Source: Erpobdella octoculata
Lineage: Eukaryota > Annelida > Clitellata > Hirudinida > Erpobdellidae
DNA length: 64,000 nucleotides
NCBI GenBank assembly: GCA_963978895.1
Contig: OZ022238.1
Span: forward strand, 42,837,155-42,901,154
Reading direction: 5' to 3'
Position 1 is the first letter of the stretch; every line of letters starts with the position of its first letter. The translations under genes were made by a program, and so were the position numbers. Below are positions 1 through 14,439 of this stretch, piece by piece. A model generated the notes under the pieces. The model saw only the letters and a program-made list of their open reading frames with translations. It had not been told where the DNA came from and made no database searches.

Positions 1-456
1 TTATGTCTTTATTCTCTTTTAAGGATTTGGCAGCTTTTACGAGTTTCTGAGGAAGATACTTTCTTTTATCGTTTCGATGGACATGTCCCTCGCGAGCCAT
101 AAGCACTTTGAGCCTCGGATTACATGTTAAAGAACCATTAGAAACGAAATGCATAATATTACGATACAACACTTCTAATTCAGTTTGCTTTACCAGAGGG
201 TCATATCTTTGCTGAACGTGGCAGTTATAACCCATCTCTAACATTTCGAGTTCATCAGGAGTAGGTGTATAGTCTGAGATATTCACAAAATGTTTAACTT
301 TTTCTTTCAAGCAAATATTACCTCCATACAGCCGAGAAAGCTTGCTCTGAATGACTGATCTTTTTTTAGAATCAAGATGGTTAACAAAAGAAGTAATGTA
401 CAAGTTAAGATCCGTTTGCAATGAAGAATCAAAAAATGAATCAAGTAAGGCGGTGC
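1..456 (-). pseudogene. Penelope-like element ORF, N-terminal part, cut by window edge
   Basis: The minus strand is open from about 456 to the window edge with no stop. Its translation aligns along its length with the N-terminal region of the Penelope-like protein at 17848-20412. Shared landmarks include a KLSRLYGG / KLSWLYSG pair, a QRYDPLVKQTELEVLY / RKYEPIVKKTELEVMY pair, and KAAKSLKENKDI / LAAKSLRNNKDI. The residues differ at many positions, so this is a different Penelope family rather than another copy of the same element. The reverse transcriptase and GIY-YIG parts would lie beyond the window. The 5' side stops abruptly at the hexanucleotide array, so the copy is probably truncated there. 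It could be intact further left; only the N-terminal stretch can be judged. Confidence 0.75.
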
Positions 457-3072
<2,616 letters not shown>

Positions 3073-3277
3073 CATTTTTTTGTTTAACAATAGAGCAACA
3101 CGTCCCATATCTGAGTCATTCAAAGACAATCCGGTTAAGACAGTTAGTACAGCAATTTATGATGTCAAAAATACCTTAAACAATTTTTTAACAATTTAAA
3201 AAAATCAGTTCAACAAAAATTCACATTTTATTTTAAACAAAAATAGAAATAATCTTTTGTAACAATATTTATCAATC
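3073..3277. other. 3' flank of LRR gene copy 1
   Basis: From about 3095 this matches 23447 onward, the 3' flank of LRR copy 2. It starts with a remnant ACACGTCCCATATCTGAG and carries AT-rich 3' UTR-like sequence. It marks the left end of the duplicated segment. Confidence 0.7.
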
Positions 3278-4965
3278 TCAATCGTCAACATAGTTTTCGT
3301 TTTTTTTGTCATCATCAATATCGGCGTATTTTTTAAATCCCCATGCAATCATCTTTTTCTTGAATTCTTTGTTTACTTCAATAAAGTTTTTAAAACTTGT
3401 ATAAAACCAACATTTATTATAAATTAACGCTTTAACAATTTCATACGTTTGGGGTGGTAGGCGACCATGAAGGTTATAATAATTTTCAATAATTTCTGTT
3501 AGCCCATAGCTAAAACAGCGCACAATTGGGTTATAAAGGACCATAGAGGTAAATACATCGTCTTCAAGCAGTATTTCCCACATAGGTTTGGAAATTAATC
3601 GCCATTTAATATTCAGGAGTCTATGAAATTTTAAATCACTTTGCGGAATTTTATAAACAAATGCGTCAAAAAATCTGTGAATTTCATTTTTTGATTTGTC
3701 ACGCAAGCGAAAACACGTGGATGCCAATTCTACAATTTTTGGTAAAACGTCATAGTTGGCATTATAATAATCCAATGCTCTGCACAATAAATCTATAATA
3801 GTTGTATAAAAATCACCTTTTAAGAGTAGATTGCAGTTCTCTTCAATAAGATACTGATTCAAATTATACAGCCAATTGTTAAAAATTATCCCATTTGCCA
3901 AACAATTATTCATTAAAACCATGTACCCTTTGATGTCGGCAAAAGAACCCACAGTTTCTGAAATTTTTTGTGCAGCCTCAGTTGCAGAAATCCCCATGCC
4001 GCAAAGACCCAGATATTTAAATGATCTCTGATGAAACCACATAATTGGTGGTGAAAAAATATCGTACGAATAACTCAAGTCCAGATGATATAGTCGAGGT
4101 AACAGATCTATCATTTTATAAATTTTGTTTATGTTTATGTCAATATCGAGCTTCAAAAAATCATTAAAACTTAGGTCCAGCATCGTGAGATTATAAAGGC
4201 AAGATACGACGCTAATCAATTCATCACACGTTACGCCAGTGCAATTTGCCAAAGACAGCTTTTCAATGTTGAACATCGTTTTAATTTTGCTTAACAACTC
4301 CAGAGAGAAACACCTGAACATTTTGAGAGATAATATTTTTTCACTAACAAATTTAAGTTTAATTAAATCAGTTAAATCTTTATTGCAATGACGTTCATTT
4401 ACTAATATGCAGTGTAACGACAAACTTTTAAATTTGGACAAAATTGAGTGGGACTGTTAATGTTCGTTTCATGATATTTAATAAGATTTTTGCAAGAAAC
4501 ATCTAACTCTAGTTCTTCTAGATTTGAAAATAGAAACTCTCGACACCAGAGGATTTCGTACAACAAAATCATTTGTTCAATCGTTTTTGGGTCTGTATCC
4601 CATGTGTCAGCTGTTGAAAATGTTAAAGATATCTTAGCAAATGTATGTAATTTAAGAACTTTTCTCAACGATCGGCGATAATAATCAACATCGAAATCTC
4701 TAAATACAAGTTCATTGCAACAACATCTATCTGGTTCAAGCAAACAGGGTAATAGATACTCGTACGAAATTCTCACGCCTCGTTCTTGACATGTCGAAAG
4801 AATGGCTTGAAATATATTCACTGGTAATTTAATTCCGTTTTTAAGTCTGTAAGTAAAATCTTTTTTAGTAAAAGAAACTTCAAGAAAAACGTTCTTGAAG
4901 TTGAGAGCTGTAAAATTGACACAAGAGTTTTTTAAGGAGGTCAAGTTATGAACGTTAACGTACAT
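3278..4965 (-). pseudogene. LRR protein (ZYG11-like), copy 1, frameshifted
   Basis: This single-exon minus-strand coding region is closely matched by the intact 562-codon gene at 23629-25317. Here it is split into an N-terminal frame (4965-4402) and a C-terminal frame (4441-3278). The cause is visible: the T run near 4424-4428 has four T's where copy 2 has five, which removes one base. The protein has leucine-rich repeats (for example LEELELDVSC, LSLANCTGVT, NLTMLDLSFN, LYHLDLSYS), then a helical C-terminal region. The order of LRRs then a helical, ARM-like part is reminiscent of ZYG11/ZER1 proteins, substrate receptors of Cullin-2 ubiquitin ligases. That assignment is by eye and uncertain. 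The rest of the frame is largely preserved, so the break is recent or a single sequence error. Confidence 0.75.
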
Positions 4966-5611
<646 letters not shown>

Positions 5612-5894
5612 TCTATATATATAAAAATGAATGTTTGTATATATGTATTTATGTATGTTAATGTCCTTTATGCATTGCTACACCATTCATCCGATCGTAA
5701 TGAAATTTTCACACAACCTTGAGAGTCAATGAAAATAAAAAAAAAAAAAAAATTTTTGAAATCCGTCACAAAATGAGCGGAGCGGAGCGGGTGAGCGAGC
5801 GGGAACTATATATATATGTATGTGCGTATGTATGTGTGTATGTATGTATGTGTATGTGCATGTATGTGTGTCTGTGTGTGTGTTTATGTATGTA
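5612..5894 (+). mobile_element. Helitron (type B) 5' part, copy I
   Basis: Starts as A|TCTATATATATAAAAATGA, the TC start expected of Helitrons inserted between A and T. It continues with the type B segment (TCCTTTATGCATTGCTAC, GATCGTAATGAAATTTTC, GAGAGTCAATG), then the GAGCGGAGCGGGTGAGCGAGC block and a TATG/TGTG microsatellite. It ends where the CTAG terminus of a Helitron in the opposite orientation begins at 5895. No rolling-circle Rep/helicase gene is present: it is non-autonomous. Confidence 0.75.
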
Positions 5895-5912
5895 CTAGCG
5901 GAGATACCCGGC

Positions 5913-6095
5913 AACTCCGCGTCGCTAATTGCGAGCCAGTCCCAAGCCTGGATGAAGGAGGAGGGACAGTTAAAAGGATCAAACTTTGATCCACGACAGG
6001 AAGTACTTATGTGCTTCCTACATACAGCCAATTCAGTCTTAAAACACTTGGTGTAAAGGACTATAAACTATCATAAAAAAAAAAAAAAAAAAAAA
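5913..6095 (+). mobile_element. SINE / short RTE-like retroposon with 12-bp target duplication
   Basis: A 183-base insert with the same 5' start (AACTCCGC) and internal GCCAGTCCCAAGCCTGG as the one at 1821, ending in about 20 A's. It is flanked by GAGATACCCGGC at 5901-5912 and again at 6096-6107, a clear target-site duplication. The direct-repeat copy at 8110-8135 has a single GAGATACCCGGC and no insert, giving an empty site. The RTE relationship is inferred from the conserved 3' motif. Confidence 0.85.
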
Positions 6096-6130
6096 GAGAT
6101 ACCCGGCGTTGCCCAGGTTTTTTGAGGTTT

Positions 6131-6395
6131 TTCTAATGTTTGTCTCTTTCTCTCCCGTTTCCTTTCCCACCTGCTTTCCCACTCCTGTTAGCTTTTCCGT
6201 TTTTGGTCGTTTTCCCACTGCCGGTCGCTTTCCCGCTCCCGGTCGCTTTCCCGCTCCCGGTCGCTTTCCCGCTCCCGGTCGTTTTCCCGTCCCGGTCGCT
6301 GCCCCGTTCCCGCTCACGTTTGCTCTCCCATTCCCGCTCACGCTTGCTTTTCTGTTCCCGCTCGCTGTCCGTTCCGGGTGCTTTCCCGTTTCTAT
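6131..6395 (-). repeat. GGGAACGGGAAAGCGACC-type minisatellite, minus orientation
   Basis: On the plus strand units read as CGCTCCCGGTCGCTTTCC and variants. Units of about 18 bases vary at a few positions. The array lies inside the minus-strand Helitron at 5895-6437, next to its 3' hairpin. The arginine/serine-rich translations are by-products of the repeat. Confidence 0.85.
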
Positions 6396-6437
6396 AATAG
6401 ACAAACTAACCCACAAACATTCATATATATATATATA

Positions 6438-6996
6438 TAGTCTTAGCAAATCTATTTTGCGTTTTATAGGCTAACAGAAGTTATGAAAGAATGTAAAAGA
6501 GAAAATGAGCGGGAACGGAAACGGGAACGGGAGAGCTACCGTGACCGGGAATGGGAGAGCAAGCATGACCGGGAACGGGAGAGCAAGCGTGAGCGGGAAC
6601 GGGAAAGCGACCGGAAACGGGAAAGCGACCGGGAACGGGAAAGCGACCGGGAACGGGAAAGCGACCGAGAACGGGAAAGCGACCGGGAACGGGAAAGCGA
6701 CCGGGAACGGGAAAGCGACCGGGAACGGGAAAGCGACCGGGAACGCGGAAAGCGACCGGGAACGCGGAAAGCGACTGGAATCGGGAGAGCAAGCTTGGAA
6801 GGAAACGCGAGCAAGAGAGAAAATCGATAACAGAACTTCTGAGCGGGAAAGCGACCGGGAGCTGGAAAACGACCGAGAGCGGAAAAGCGACCGGAACGCT
6901 ACGAAAACGGGAAAGTGGAGAAGGGAACGGGAGCGAGAGAGACAAACATTAGAAAAACCTCTAAAAACCCCGGGCAACGCCGGGTAACCCCGCTAG
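6438..6996 (+). mobile_element. Helitron (type C), 5'-truncated, copy I
   Basis: Starts with GTCTTAGCAAATCTATTTTG, which matches (minus strand) the sequence near 63120-63150 and 41920-41940. It continues through AAGAGAAAATGAGCGGGAAC into the minisatellite and ends with CCCCGGGCAACGCCGGG, TAACCCCG and CTAG at 6993-6996, followed by T. The 5' end is missing; the element abuts the type B Helitron in inverted orientation. Confidence 0.7.
6503..6925 (+). repeat. GGGAACGGGAAAGCGACC minisatellite
   Basis: More than ten tandem units of about 18 bases (GGGAACGGGAAAGCGACC with single-base variants), purine-rich on the plus strand, with degenerate units at both ends. The GGG pairs recur every 9-18 bases, so G-quadruplex formation is possible. 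Translations give RERESD- or ATGNGK-type repeats without coding significance. Confidence 0.9.
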
Positions 6997-6997
6997 T

Positions 6998-7841
<844 letters not shown>

Positions 7842-7846
<5 letters not shown>

Positions 7847-8109
7847 GAATGTTTGTATTTATTTTAATGTCCTTTATGCATTGCTACACCATTCATCCGA
7901 TCGTAATGAAATTTTCACACAACCTTGAGAGTCAATGAAAATCAAAACTAAAAAAAAAATTTTTGAAATCCGTCACAAAATGAGCGGAGCGGAGCGGGTG
8001 AGCGAGCGGGAACTATATATATATATATATATGTATGTGCGTATGTATGTGTGTATGTATGTATGTGTATGTGCATGTATGTGTGTCTGTGTGTGTGTTT
8101 ATGTATGTA
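7842..8109 (+). mobile_element. Helitron (type B) 5' part, copy II
   Basis: Near-identical to 5622-5894: ATGAATGTTTGTAT, TCCTTTATGCATTGCTAC, GATCGTAATGAAATTTTC, the GAGCGGAGCGGGTGAGCGAGC block and the same TATG/TGTG microsatellite. The initial TC is lost in the TA array. With 8110-9000 it forms the second direct copy of the cluster. Confidence 0.75.
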
Positions 8110-8437
8110 CTAGCGGAGATACCCGGCGTTGCCCAGGTTTTTTGAGGTTTTTCTAATGTTTGTCTCTTTCTCTCCCGTTTCCTTTCCCACCTGCTTTCCC
8201 ACTCCTGTTAGCTTTTCCGTTTTCGGTCGTTTTCCCACTGCCGGTCGCTTTCCCGCTCCCGGTCGCTTTCCCGCTCCCGGTCGTTTTCCCGTCCCGGTCG
8301 CTGCCCCGTTCCCGCTCACGTTTGCTCTCCCATTCCCGCTCACGCTTGCTTTTCTGTTCCCGCTCGCTGTCCGTTCCGGGTGCTTTCCCGTTTCTATAAT
8401 AGACAAACTAACCCACAAACATTCATATATATATATA
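8110..8437 (-). mobile_element. Helitron (type B), minus strand, uninterrupted copy
   Basis: Minus-strand element ending in CTAG at 8110-8113, hairpin CCTGGGCAACGCCGGG, a minisatellite at 8150-8395, and a 5' end of ATGAATGTTTGTGG type near 8425-8437. Same as 5895-6437 but without the retroposon, and with fewer minisatellite units. Confidence 0.75.
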
Positions 8438-8440
8438 TAT

Positions 8441-9000
8441 AGTCTTAGCAAATCTATTTTGCGTTTTATAGGCTAACAGAAGTTATGAAAGAATGTAAAA
8501 GAGAAAATGAGCGGGAACGGAAACGGGAACGGGAGAGCTACCGTGACCGGGAATGGGAGAGCAAGCATGACCGGGAACGGGAGAGCAAGCGTGAGCGGGA
8601 ACGGGAAAGCGACCGGAAACGGGAAAGCGACCGGGAACGGGAAAGCGACCGGGAACGGGAAAGCGACCGAGAACGGGAAAGCGACCGGGAACGGGAAAGC
8701 GACCGGGAACGGGAAAGCGACCGGGAACGCGGAAAGCGACCGGGAACGCGGAAAGCGACCGGGAACGCGGAAAGCGACTGGAATCGGGAGAGCAAGCTTG
8801 GAAGGAAACGCGAGCAAGAGAGAAAATCGATAACAGAACTTCTGAGCGGGAAAGCGACCGGGAGCTGGAAAACGACCGAGAGCGGAAATGCGACCGGGAA
8901 CGCTACGAAAACGGGAAAGTGGAGAAGGGAACGGGAGCGAGAGAGACAAACATTAGAAAAACCTCTAAAAACCCCGGGCAACGCCGGGTAACCCCGCTAG
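8441..9000 (+). mobile_element. Helitron (type C), 5'-truncated, copy II
   Basis: Matches 6438-6996 through GTCTTAGCAAATC, the minisatellite (about 8505-8925) and the CCCCGGGCAACGCCGGG hairpin to CTAG at 8997-9000. The minisatellite differs in unit number and in the run of GGGAACGCGGAAAGCGACC variants, showing turnover after the duplication. Confidence 0.7.
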
Positions 9001-9509
9001 TATATATATAATTTTAAGAATATGTCATCATAGACAAAAGGGCAATTAATATCTCATCGACTACATCCTTAATATGGTCATATGCTCGGCCGACAGACAG
9101 TTGGTGGAAGTCAGTCAACTATAACATCTCAAGTCTCACCTTTTTGAGTTTGTGGATCTCTATAAGTGTAGCGTTATTTTCTTTATCGTACTAAGTTGTA
9201 GTTGATACATTTGTTCCTTTCAGTAAGCTCGACATCGCAACAATTTCAAAGTAACTGCTTAAACTTTGTCATAGGGAGGCATACACTCGTTTTAGGCTAC
9301 TTTTTAAATTTAGCGGTTAAACCTTTGCACATCTTAAAAACTTAAATTTATTTTTATACAAGTAGGTATTTAAAATTTTTTGAGTAATGCATTGAATAAC
9401 TTTTATAGTTTGACTTGCAAAAAGTGAGTTGCAATGTTTTTGCATATCCCTTTATTTAAAAAAACATATTTTGTATGGGCAACTTTTTTTTAAAGAATTT
9501 TAAAACTTT
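9001..9509. other. AT-rich spacer, nothing recognised
   Basis: Sequence between the Helitron end and the pogo remnant. No open frame, hairpin or repeat match was recognised. Confidence 0.5.
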
Positions 9510-10792
9510 TCAGAATTTGCCCATTTGACGCGGTACCGCTTCTCTGTTGCTCGTATCCTCCGCTCTAGCAACCACTTTCAGTTTAAAATCGCTAGTGTGG
9601 GATTTCGTTGAGTTCCTGGCATGGTATGAAACAGAGAAGCAGCACGAAAATACAATGTTGGCAAGTCTTCCGTTCGTGAATGGAGAAAAATGAAAAACGA
9701 GCTTAAGAAAATGAATCCTCGAAAACGTGCCCATCGTAGACCCACTGCCAAATGGCCTCACTGGAGATCGACTTAAAACAGTGGATTCTTTCAAGTAGAG
9801 AAGAAAACCAATCGATATCAACTAACGCTGTTCAGGTTAAAGCAAGGCTTTTAGCTTATGGACATGAAATTGAGGGTTTTACCGCAAGTTTTACGTGGAT
9901 TTCCAAATTCATATAAAGAAACGGATTGTCAATCAGAACAAGGACAACAGTAGGGCAGAAACTTCCAGACGATTGGGAAGTAAAATTATTAAATTTTAGA
10001 GAATTCGTCTCAAAGGAGATATCTGAGATGGGTCTCTAACCTTTGGATGTTATATACATGGACGAAGTTCCATTGTCTTTTGATATTCCACCAACAAGGA
10101 CTATAACACCATCAGGTGCAAAGACTTTTGCGATCACAACTACTGGACACGAGAGGTCTTGCTTTACTGTTGTCCTTGCTTGCACTGCCAGTGGATCAAA
10201 ATTAAAACCAATGATTATCTTTAAGAGGATAACAATGCCTCGCGAAAAAATATTTACTGACGTGGTTGTAGTTTGCAATAAAAAAGGTTGGATAAACAGC
10301 GACGTAATGAAAATATGGGTAGATAAATGTTTCAAGGCCAGGCCAGGAGGATTTTTTTCGGCAAAGTCATTGCTGATTGCTGACGCAATGACTGCTTATA
10401 AAGATCAAAACGTTCAGAGCCACTTATATCAAATTGGAGCTCACATAGCAATTATACCTGGTGGCCTTACCTCCAAATTACAGCCACTAGATATAGCAGT
10501 TAATAAACCGTTCAAACAATTTATCAGACAAGAATGGGACAAATGGATGCAGTCTGGGGAACACGACTTCACGCCTTCGGGACGACTGAAGAGAGCATCT
10601 TACTCCGAAGTGTGCAAATGGGTGGCTTTGGCTTGGGAAAAGATAACTCCAAATACAATTTGTAATGGATTTAAGAAGGCTGGGATTTGTCATCAGAATA
10701 ACGAAACAGATTCAGCCACCAGTGAAACCGGAGAAGCGGACAAAGACGACGACTATTTCTCATCAAAACTTGAGAAAAAGCGTCTGCAGTGA
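9510..10792 (+). pseudogene. pogo/Tigger-like transposase, broken and rearranged
   Basis: The longest open part (10043-10792, 249 codons) is a DDE_1 endonuclease domain. MDEVPL gives the first Asp, LLIADAMTAY the second, and TSKLQPLDIAVNKPFK the third. Upstream on the plus strand from 9654, frames encode a CENP-B-like DNA-binding region (KSSVREWRKMKNELKK), interrupted by stops including a TAA before LDVIYMDE. The very N-terminus (DFKLKVVARAEDTSNREA) is on the opposite strand at 9590-9513, so about 110-140 bases have been inverted. This enzyme class cuts and pastes short inverted-repeat elements with TA targets. Stops, frameshifts and the inversion make this a dead copy. 5' inverted repeats were not found. 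Confidence 0.85.
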
Positions 10793-11550
10793 CAATAGCT
10801 CTGAATTTGATGGGTTTGAAGTTTTAGACGACGGCAAAAGCGTGAAAAAAAAACATTTTAACTATAATTTGTTTGTCTGTGTTTAGAAATCAACATAAAC
10901 TTTTATTCATTTGTATGGTGTTTTTTTTCGTTATTTTTTTCAATATTTTTTCTTTTTTTGTACTTTTTGTTTTTGTTTTTTTTCCCATTTCATCAATTTA
11001 AAAAAAACGAGTTTTAGCACCTCTTCAAGAGTATACACATAAAACGTGCTAGAGAGGTGTGCCTATAACGCTAAGGAAGTAAAAACGCATATAACGCGCT
11101 CACGCATATAACGCGCTAAGAGGTCCATGCTATGTAAAACCGCATATAACGCGCACACGTATTTTGCGCGCCTTAGGAGGGCGCGGTATGTAAAAACGCA
11201 TATAACGCGCGCGTTATATGCGAAAAAATACGGTATATCAAAAAAAATAGAATGATGTATTTTTTTGTTCTTAAAGTTTATTTTTATTTTCAATGTTTAA
11301 AAAAATATTAAATTCATTTATGAGAGCCATGCTTAAAACATTTTAATTATTTAGTAAGAAAATAAATGTTCTCATCTTTTTTCAAAATAAATTCTATTTG
11401 ATATATGATTAAAAAAACAAGTGTTTGACAACGTTTTTCAAATTTAGAGGAAAACAAAACCACAAAAAAACCTTTAATAAGAAAAATAACAAATTAGAGA
11501 AAACAACAGAAAAGAGTAACAACAGAAGTAAACAGAGAAATAAAAAAATA
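10793..11550. other. 3' flank of pogo element with palindromic CGCATATAACGCG cluster
   Basis: AT-rich sequence, then at about 11080-11225 four or more copies of GCATATAACGCGC with TATGTAAAA spacers. The last is a perfect palindrome, CGCATATAACGCG followed by its complement CGCGTTATATGCG. Such subterminal palindromes suit the 3' end of a pogo-type element, but no 5' partner is visible. Confidence 0.5.
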
Positions 11551-11552
11551 AA

Positions 11553-11640
11553 CTAGATGCTGGGGCTATAGCAGTAAGGCATTCCTCGGTGGACCTAAGA
11601 GTCGGCGGTTCAAATTCAACAACGTTTGCAAGGGGTGTGG
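11553..11640 (+). mobile_element. tRNA-derived SINE head
   Basis: GCTGGGGCTATAGCAGTAAGG contains an A-box-like TAGCAGTAAGG, and GGTTCAAATTC about 40 bases later fits a pol III B box. The cloverleaf is poor, so this is a SINE head rather than a tRNA gene. The body may continue to about 11760 (TGTCTGGTTCTGGC, GTTGGTTCACGAG). The tail is unclear. Confidence 0.5.
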
Positions 11641-11799
11641 GTAGGCGCCTATAAATGTCTGGTTCTGGCTATTCTGTATAAGTTGGTTCACGAGTGAGTA
11701 AAAGTTAGATAAAGTGATTCGTGGCCTAGAATTCTAACGATTAACGCCGTGTTAAACATTGTCAAACTATTATTAAACTTTTTATAAAAAAGATGTTTT

Positions 11800-12031
11800 A
11801 ATCCGGGAAAAACATTTCCAAACATAGAAAGTGAGAAAAAAAGAGAATTATAAAAAATACAAAAAAAAATTAGAAAAAAAGAAAAACAAAGAAAATATTA
11901 TTAGTTGTTAAAAGGAGTAAAAAAGAGTAAAAAGAGTAAAAAAAGTAAACGAAAAAAAGAAAAAACAAAAACGAGATAATAATTATCAAAAAACTTTAAA
12001 ACCCATAAAAAACGCCGGGTAACTTTGCTAG
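11800..12031 (+). mobile_element. decayed Helitron 3' end
   Basis: A-rich sequence of GAAAAA-type units leads to CCCATAAAAAACGCCGGG, TAACTTTG and CTAG at 12028-12031 followed by T. This resembles the AACGCCGGG-CTAG ends elsewhere in the window, but the left hairpin arm is lost. The A-rich stretch may be an eroded minisatellite. Confidence 0.4.
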
Positions 12032-12654
12032 TTTTTTTTTTATATTTCAAGATTTGCTTGCTTTTCAATTGTTGCAAATACATTTTTTATTGACATTATT
12101 CTGAATTTATACATTTAAAACATAATATTTACTTTTCTGTATTTAATTTGTTTTTATTTTAAAATTTAAATAATAATTAGTTGCAATTAAAAGTTTTTTT
12201 CAAAAATATTTAAAATTTAAATGAAAAAAAATGCATTGTTATGAAACACAAGTTTATAATTCTAATTCCATCTCAATTGGATGCCGAGAAGTTAGTTAAT
12301 TTTCACTTTCAAGGTTTGCAAACATTCAAGCAATCAAGCAAGCAAGCAAAACAAGTTTTGAAATTAATATAAGTAATTTGAAAAAATTTTGCTTCTATTT
12401 ATAAAACAGCACAGATAATTTAAAATTGTTCTATATTTAATTGTTAACCAATAAAAAAACTGTAAACATTTTGTGTTTTAAAAATCCTCTGTTATTTTGT
12501 AATTCTGTGACTAAAAATGTTTTGCAATATTTGTTGATGATAGTAAGTCTATAAAATTATTAAAACATTGACCACAGTTTTCTAAATACTTAATTTGTGA
12601 AGTATATGAGGATTAAAAATTTAAAAACCTTTGAATCAATATCGAACGATTAAA
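12032..12654. repeat. AT-rich dispersed repeat (family R), copy 1
   Basis: Shares blocks with 58600-59720, for example GAGAAGTTAGTTAATTT and GACCACAGT-TTCTAAATACTTAAT, in the same order. No coding potential. It may be part of a larger non-autonomous element. Confidence 0.5.
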
Positions 12655-13534
12655 TATAAACGCCTCATCCTAGGAACGTGAAATTTGGAACTTATATTAC
12701 TTTTATAGCGCGAGCACCCACAAAGAAAGAATTTTTAAAAATTTTGCTCCTGAGGGGAAGAAACTGGAAAGCAAACTTTTTTCTAAAACAACTTTTATCT
12801 CGAAAACCGAAAATGAAAGGGTTTTGAAATTTGGAATCTAGATTTTTCTTAAAAAATTAGAAAACACGTCTTACACCATTTTTTGAAAATTTGTTTTCAA
12901 GGACCTCAAATGTGAGGTGGAAAATAAAGTTATTTGTTTTTTTTTAAATAACTACTACTTAAAAACTGTAAGTGCTACTGAGGTGAAAATTAGTTTTTAG
13001 TATTTACTCAAAAAATAAAGATATACGTGTTTTACCAATTTTTGAAGATTTGGTTTCCCGGACCTAAAACGTGGGGTGGAAAAAAATAAAACTAAAAAAG
13101 TTAATGTTTTAAAATTTGGTATTTAGGATCTTCTTACAAATTAAAATATACACGTGTAACTGTATTTAAATAATTTATTTTCTGGAACCTCAAATGTGGA
13201 CTGGAAAATATGGTTGATTGGTTATTAGAGTAACTGCTACTTACAAATCAACAATACTACAGATGTGAAAAAGTGTTTAAATTTTGCTTAAGAAATAAGA
13301 ATACACGTGTTTGATTTTTTTTTAATTGTTTATGTTTTGGAGCCTCAGAATCTGAAAGTGTGAAAGTTTTGAAATTCAGTATATAGAATCTTTTTTTGAA
13401 ATAAAAATTCACGGGTTTCATTGTTTTTCGACAGATTTGTTTCCGGAACTTTAAATGAGGGATAGAAAAAAATAATTGTTTTTTGGCCCACAAATCAGCA
13501 AATGATATAAAAACTCAGAAACTAAACATCTCTC
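12655..13534 (+). mobile_element. Helitron (type A), decayed 5' part
   Basis: Begins with AACGCCTCATCCTAGGAACG and AAATTTGGAACTTATATTAC, as at 14220, 7046 and 20778. It is followed by degenerate copies of the roughly 157-base GGACCTCAAATGTG unit (about 12900, 13060, 13185). The TCCTGACTGACTGA start is missing, and the right end is replaced by (TA)n. Confidence 0.6.
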
Positions 13535-14157
<623 letters not shown>

Positions 14158-14439
14158 TAATATATATAAAAGAACATGTCCTGACTGACTGACTGACTGA
14201 CTGATAATCAACGCCGAGCTCAAACGCCTCATCCTAGGAACGTGAAATTTGGAACTTATATTACTTTTATTGCGTAAGCATCTACTAAGAAAGGATTTTT
14301 GAAAATTTTGCTCCTGAGGGAGAGAAACTGGAAAACAAAATTTTTTCTAAAACAATGTATATCTCGAAAACCAAAAATGAGGAGATTTTGAAATTTGGTA
14401 TATGGATTCTTCTTGAAAAATAAAAAGACACTTGTTTCA

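Larger units (their letters stand above)
5895..6437 (-). mobile_element. Helitron (type B), minus strand, interrupted by a retroposon
   Basis: On the minus strand this runs from a 5' end resembling ATATATGAATGTTTGTGG (about 6437) through a minisatellite of GGGAACGGGAAAGCGACC-type units to the 3' hairpin CCTGGGCAACGCCGGG and terminal CTAG, followed by T. CCCGG/CCGGG arms ahead of CTAG-T are the Helitron 3' signature. The 3' hairpin is split by the insert at 5913-6095, and a complete sister without the insert is at 8110-8437. Confidence 0.75.

Noticed and set aside
6503..6925. CRISPR-like array
   Set aside because: Units are contiguous without unique spacers, and the DNA is animal; it is a minisatellite.
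10793..11225. Complete pogo element with paired terminal inverted repeats
   Set aside because: No matching 5' terminus was found between 9001 and 9510, so element limits are not called.
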